Assembly: GCA_910588435.1 (NCBI GenBank)
Contig: CAJUPL010000001.1
Span: 124,001-188,000 of the forward strand
From: an uncultured Eggerthellaceae bacterium
GTDB lineage: Bacteria; Actinomycetota; Coriobacteriia; Coriobacteriales; Eggerthellaceae
Length of the DNA stretch: 64,000 nucleotides
Direction: 5' to 3'
Below the pieces are notes generated by a model that made no database searches, had not been told where the DNA came from, and was given only the letters and a program-made list of their open reading frames with translations. Positions 60,316 through 64,000 of this stretch are shown piece by piece; the first letter of the stretch is position 1, and every line of letters starts with the position of its first letter. Made by a program: the position numbers and the translations under genes.

Positions 60316-61344
60316 ATGAGCCAAAACAAAGAAGAACTGCTCAAATCCACCACAGACCAGATCAAGAAGAAGTTCGGAACCGGCTCTATCATGAAGCTAG
60401 GTGAGAGCGGCGCTGACCTGAGCATCGGCTCCATCCCTACAGGAGCCCTACCGCTTGATGTGGCGCTTGGCATCGGAGGTGTGCCTAAGGGAAGGGTCAT
60501 CGAGATATATGGCCCCGAATCAAGCGGCAAGACAACGCTCGCGCTTCAGATCCTCGCTGAATGCCAAGCACAAGATGGCATCGTCGCCTTCATAGATGCT
60601 GAGCATGCCCTGGATCCCGTCTACGCCGCAAAGCTAGGCGTAGACATAGATGAGGTCTTGATATCTCAGCCTGACACAGGTGAGCAAGCTCTTGAGATCT
60701 GTGACATGCTGATCAGGTCGGGTGCTGTTGATTGCATCGTCGTTGACTCTGTTGCTGCGCTCGTTCCGCGTGCTGAGATAGAAGGAGAGATGGGTGACAC
60801 CACAGTAGGCCTCCAGGCTAGGCTCATGTCCCAAGCTCTCAGGAAGATCACAGGTTCGCTTTCAAGGTCCAACACCACGTGCATCTTCATCAATCAGCTG
60901 CGTGAGAAGATCGGCGTCATGTTCGGCAATCCGGAGACCACTACAGGCGGACGTGCCTTGAAGTTCTTCTCAAGCGTCCGCATCGACATCAGGCGCATAG
61001 AGTCCATCAAGCAGAATGGCGAGAGCATCGGCAACAGGGTACGTGCCAAGATCGTCAAGAACAAGGTGGCACCACCATTCAGGCAGGCTGAGTTCGATCT
61101 CATGTTCGGTGAGGGCATATCCAAGGAAGGCTGCATCATAGATATGGCTGTGGATTGCGGAGTGGCCAAGAAGAGCGGCGCTTGGTACACCTATGAGGAT
61201 GAGAAGCTAGGGCAGGGAAGGGAAGCTGCCAAGCAGACGCTTCGCGAGAACCCAGACATCCGCAATGAGATAGAGGCTAAGGTCCTGGAAGCGTATGACA
61301 TACCTACTGCAGCATCTGCGCAGGCGCAAGAGACATCTGAATAG
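60316..61344 (+). CDS. recA: recombinase RecA
   Basis: Forms filaments on single-stranded DNA, catalyses strand exchange and triggers LexA cleavage. It has 342 residues. Walker A is GPESSGKTT (about 66-74). The Walker B region is VIVDSVAALVPRAE (CIVVDSVAALVP). The DNA-binding loop has SNTTCIFINQLREKIGVMFGNPETTTGG. The C-terminal tail is shorter and only mildly acidic. ATG 60316 fits the family N-terminus; the ribosome site GGAAGGA is 11 nt upstream, rather far. Confidence 0.98.
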   Translation: MSQNKEELLKSTTDQIKKKFGTGSIMKLGESGADLSIGSIPTGALPLDVALGIGGVPKGRVIEIYGPESSGKTTLALQILAECQAQDGIVAFIDAEHALDPVYAAKLGVDIDEVLISQPDTGEQALEICDMLIRSGAVDCIVVDSVAALVPRAEIEGEMGDTTVGLQARLMSQALRKITGSLSRSNTTCIFINQLREKIGVMFGNPETTTGGRALKFFSSVRIDIRRIESIKQNGESIGNRVRAKIVKNKVAPPFRQAEFDLMFGEGISKEGCIIDMAVDCGVAKKSGAWYTYEDEKLGQGREAAKQTLRENPDIRNEIEAKVLEAYDIPTAASAQAQETSE

Positions 61345-61355
61345 CTCTCAGAAGC

Positions 61356-61865
61356 GTGGCGTACAACAGGAAGAGAGCGGAGGAGACAGCTTCTCTTCCG
61401 CTTGATGAGCAAGAGAAGCATGCCTTTGAGAAGGCTGTGCAGCTCTTGAGCATAAGAGAGCTCTCTACAGCGAAGATGCATGAGAAGCTCGCTCGATACG
61501 GTTTCTCAGAAGAAGCGCAAGACCATGCCATCCAGAAGGCCATATCGTATGGCTTCATAGACGATCAACGATATTGTGATAGCTTGATCAGGTCTACGCT
61601 GTCTCAAGGCAAGGGCCTTGAAAGGGTCATCCGTGAGATCCAGAGCCTAGGGATCGATCCTGATAGCCTAGAAGCCTTCGAAGAGTATGTTGAGCTTGGG
61701 GAGGATGGCCTTCTTGAAGCTGCTATGGATGTCCTCTCTAGGAGCCATATCCGCTCCAAGAACATCAAGCAGTCTGCATACAGGAAGCTGATCATGAAGG
61801 GCTATCCTCATTCGATAGCTGCTGAGGCCTCAAGGAGACACGCCGAAGACCTGCAGCTTTCATGA
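61356..61865 (+). CDS. recX: RecA modulator RecX
   Basis: Binds RecA filaments and limits their activity. It has 169 residues built from three-helix repeats. KAVQLLSIRELSTAKMHEKLARYGF is the repeat 1 signature, and YGFIDDQRYCDSLI is the second. GTG 61356 is 11 nt after the recA stop, with a weak ribosome site. It is co-transcribed with recA and so is SOS-controlled. Confidence 0.93.
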   Translation: MAYNRKRAEETASLPLDEQEKHAFEKAVQLLSIRELSTAKMHEKLARYGFSEEAQDHAIQKAISYGFIDDQRYCDSLIRSTLSQGKGLERVIREIQSLGIDPDSLEAFEEYVELGEDGLLEAAMDVLSRSHIRSKNIKQSAYRKLIMKGYPHSIAAEASRRHAEDLQLS

Positions 61866-62067
61866 ATAGGCGATCGTGCTGGCTCCTGATCCAAGCGGCT
61901 TTGCTATAATCTGAGCACTTGAGTTATCAATGCCGTTGCGCGGCATTTGCTATATAGAAAAGCGAATAGAATCTGCTCGTGCTAAGCGAGATAGCTCAGG
62001 TTGGCTAGCGCCAACCTTTTTCACATTGGATGACAACGCTGATAAGCAGCATTAAGGCAGGATCAAC
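61866..62067 (+). other. rny leader region with promoter and hairpins
   Basis: 202 nt without a gene. TATAAT at 61905-61910 is a good -10 with a poor -35. Hairpin AATGCCG-TTGCG-CGGCATT lies at 61929-61947. A tRNA D-arm-like stretch (GATAGCTCAGGTTGG at about 61990) runs into the intrinsic terminator. This suggests the rny transcript is attenuated or that the recA-recX transcript is stopped here. Confidence 0.5.
61999..62021 (+). terminator. intrinsic terminator 46 nt before rny
   Basis: GGTTGGC (61999-62005), loop TAGC, GCCAACC (62010-62016) followed directly by TTTTT. It is the clearest Rho-independent terminator in the window and lies inside the rny leader. Confidence 0.85.
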
Positions 62068-63630
62068 ATGGAGATAATCATAGGCATCATAGCCATAATC
62101 GTAGGCATAGCTGTAGGCTTCGCTGGCGCCAAGGCATTCGCAAGCAGCAGGCAGAAGAATATGGCAACTCAAGCTGCGTCCATCAAGAAGGATGCAGAAG
62201 AAGAGGCATCGCGCATGATCAAGGATGCGCAGACCCAGGTTGACACCATGAAGAAGCAAGCACAGCTCGAAGCCAAGGATGAGGCGCTCAGGTACAGGCA
62301 GCAGATCGAAGAGGAGAACAAGGACCGCATGAAGGAGGTCCGCAGCGCTGAGAGCAGGCTGACGCAGCGCGAACAGTCACTGGACAACAGGACAGACGCT
62401 CTTGACAAGAGGGAGCATCAGCTCTCATCACTGCAGGGGCAGCTGGATAAGCGCGCAGGTGAGCTGACAGAATCTGAAGCCGAGATGAGCAGGCGCCTTG
62501 AGAAGGTTGCCGGGATGACCCCTCAGCAGGCAAAGGAAGAGCTCCTTGAAACCATCCATGATGAGGTCATCCATGATTCAGCCGCCATCATCAGGGATGC
62601 TGAAGCCCGTACCAAGGCTGAGGCAGACAAGAAGGCTAGGGAGATCTTGAGCCTGGCCATCCAGAGGGTTGCAGCTGACCACTCCTCTGAGAACACCGTT
62701 TCCACCATACATATCCCAAACGATGACCTGAAGGGCAGGATCATCGGCCGCGAGGGCAGGAACATCCGCTCTTTCGAGCAGCTGACAGGGACGAATCTCA
62801 TCATCGATGACACACCCGAGTGCGTGACCATCTCATGCTTCGATCCAGTGCGCCGTGAGATCGGCAAGATCACGATGGAGAATCTCATCGCTGACGGGCG
62901 CATACACCCAGCCAGGATCGAAGAGATGTATGAGAAGTCAGTGAAGCTGGTAGGGGAGCGCGTGCAGAAGGCGGGAGAGCAGGCAGCCTTCGATACGGGC
63001 ATCCATGACCTGCATCCAGAGCTCATCCACACCCTTGGTCGCTTGATGTATCGCACCTCCTATGGCCAGAACGTGCTCAACCATTCGCTGGAGGTTGCAT
63101 ACCTTGCTGGCGTCATGGCATCAGAGCTTGGGCTTGACCCTGTGCCTGCCAAGAGGGCAGGTCTCTTGCATGACCTTGGCAAGGCCGTTGACCACGAGGT
63201 TGACGGAAGCCATGCGGTCCTCGGCGCGGATCTAGCCAAGCGCTTTGGCGAGAAGCCTGAGATCATACATGCCATAGAGGCTCATCATGAGGACGTTGAG
63301 CCCAACTCAGTGCTTGATGTCCTGATCCAGGCTGCAGATGCCGTATCTGCCGCAAGGCCAGGCGCCCGCAAGGAGACGCTTGATGCTTACATCAAGCGCT
63401 TGGAGAAGCTAGAGGAGATAGCCAACTCCCATGAGGGCGTTGAGCGCACCTTCGCCATCCAAGCAGGGCGCGAAGTCAGGGTCATGGTCTCTCCTGAGGT
63501 AGTGGATGAGGCAGCATCAGTGGTGCTGGCGCATGACATCGCCTCTCAGATCGAGAAGGAGATGCAATACCCTGGTCAGGTGAAGGTCGTCGTCATACGT
63601 GAGAGCAGGGCAGTTGACTACGCGAAGTAG
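62068..63630 (+). CDS. rny: ribonuclease Y
   Basis: Membrane-bound endoribonuclease that starts mRNA decay. It has 520 residues. A membrane anchor is at about 2-24, followed by a long coiled coil to about 200. The KH domain (about 210-275) has GRIIGREGRNIRSFEQLTG. The HD domain (about 330-430) has GLLHDLGKAVDHE and HHEDVEP. GCAGGA lies before the ATG. The gene follows an intrinsic terminator. The window thus encodes RNase Y, RNase J and PNPase, a full Gram-positive type decay set. Confidence 0.97.
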   Translation: MEIIIGIIAIIVGIAVGFAGAKAFASSRQKNMATQAASIKKDAEEEASRMIKDAQTQVDTMKKQAQLEAKDEALRYRQQIEEENKDRMKEVRSAESRLTQREQSLDNRTDALDKREHQLSSLQGQLDKRAGELTESEAEMSRRLEKVAGMTPQQAKEELLETIHDEVIHDSAAIIRDAEARTKAEADKKAREILSLAIQRVAADHSSENTVSTIHIPNDDLKGRIIGREGRNIRSFEQLTGTNLIIDDTPECVTISCFDPVRREIGKITMENLIADGRIHPARIEEMYEKSVKLVGERVQKAGEQAAFDTGIHDLHPELIHTLGRLMYRTSYGQNVLNHSLEVAYLAGVMASELGLDPVPAKRAGLLHDLGKAVDHEVDGSHAVLGADLAKRFGEKPEIIHAIEAHHEDVEPNSVLDVLIQAADAVSAARPGARKETLDAYIKRLEKLEEIANSHEGVERTFAIQAGREVRVMVSPEVVDEAASVVLAHDIASQIEKEMQYPGQVKVVVIRESRAVDYAK

Positions 63631-64000
63631 TCATCCTCAAGAAGACGATGCGTCAAGCCTGATCCCCTTCTTGGAAGAGGTCATGCCCGAAGACCCATTC
63701 AAGGTTGAAGAGGAGCTAGGGCATGGATTCGTCAGGCTCAAGAGCACAGAGGCTGAGAAGCGCCAAGCCGCGCAAGACATCAGATGCTCTGAGGATATCC
63801 TCATAGAGCTCCTGCGCAACAGCAGAGACGCTGGCGCTAGGAACATCTATATCGCCACTGCACGTGAGGCAGACTCCCGCCTCATCTGCGTGATAGATGA
63901 CGGATGCGGCATCCCCGAGGATATGTGGGATGCCGTCTTCTTGCCAAGGGTCACATCCAAGCTGGATAGCGCGCATATGGACAAGTGGGGGATGCATGGC
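63614..64000 (+). CDS. GHKL-type ATPase, partial (C-terminus off window)
   Basis: An open frame begins at TTG 63614 (after GCAGGG) inside the rny end and runs to the window edge, about 129 residues. SEDILIELLRNSRDAGA is the N-box and VIDDGCGIPEDMWDAVFLPRVTSKL the G1 box (DxGxG) of the HSP90/MutL/histidine kinase fold. The GMHG at the end begins the G2 region. An internal ATG at 63683 is an alternative start. The C-terminal domain that would reveal its role is missing. Confidence 0.82.
   Translation, partial: MTTRSSHPQEDDASSLIPFLEEVMPEDPFKVEEELGHGFVRLKSTEAEKRQAAQDIRCSEDILIELLRNSRDAGARNIYIATAREADSRLICVIDDGCGIPEDMWDAVFLPRVTSKLDSAHMDKWGMHG

Noticed and set aside
61981..62045. Possible tRNA gene (D-arm-like GATAGCTCAGGTTGG)
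   Set aside because: There is no anticodon arm, no T-loop TTCRA motif and no matching acceptor; the sequence folds as an intrinsic terminator instead.

Overview
The window is a gene-dense housekeeping stretch, about 95 percent coding, from a mid-GC bacterium. My best guess is an actinobacterium of the Coriobacteriia type. This is inferred from gene content and style, not from a database search. Supporting traits are frequent TTG/GTG starts, short or absent leaders in front of some genes, a PyrR-controlled pyr operon with class 1B PyrD/PyrK, RNase Y together with RNase J, HrcA/CIRCE control, comEA-comEC-holA-rpsT-lepA order, and rimO-pgsA-cinA-recA-recX-rny order. I see no phage, transposase, CRISPR array or rRNA.

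Layout. 1-13.1 kb: a partial DegV gene diverges from ileS-lspA-rluD-coaBC. Then come a tRNA-Pro(GGG) and a membrane protein on the minus strand, terC, a lipid kinase gene, and rnd-yugP-xseA-xseB-HIT. 13.1-15.6 kb: ackA and pta converge on one shared terminator (acetate overflow and acetyl-phosphate). 15.5-27.5 kb: a PyrR leader RNA followed by pyrR-pyrB-pyrC-carA-carB-pyrK-pyrD-pyrF-gmk-rpoZ-thiI, mostly with overlapping ends. This run makes UMP without pyrE and continues to GMP/GDP, RNA polymerase omega and tRNA thiolation. 27.5-34.5 kb: comEA-comEC-holA (DNA uptake and clamp-loader delta), an S20 gene with a long tail on the minus strand, and lepA.

34.5-35.0 kb: a gene-free block of tandem and inverted hairpins, the most unusual non-coding structure here. 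35.0-46.5 kb: a long operon-like run of a small membrane protein, dusB-hemW-(CIRCE)hrcA-dnaJ-rsmE-mtaB-phoH-ybeY-dgkA-era-PASTA protein-recO. 46.5-52.9 kb: rpsO-pnp-dapB-dapA-rnj (ribosome, RNA decay, lysine/cell wall). 52.9-64 kb: ftsK-rodZ-yajQ-rimO, a fused pgsA-cinA gene, SOS-controlled recA-recX, rny behind an intrinsic terminator, and the start of a GHKL ATPase gene.

The observations I rate highest are the hairpin array at 34500-34899, the PgsA-CinA fusion, the S20 with an Ala/Glu tail, the mutually exclusive hairpins in front of pyrR, several apparently leaderless starts (holA, phoH, the 62-aa membrane protein, a tiny ORF before dapA), and the structured leaders of comEA and rny.
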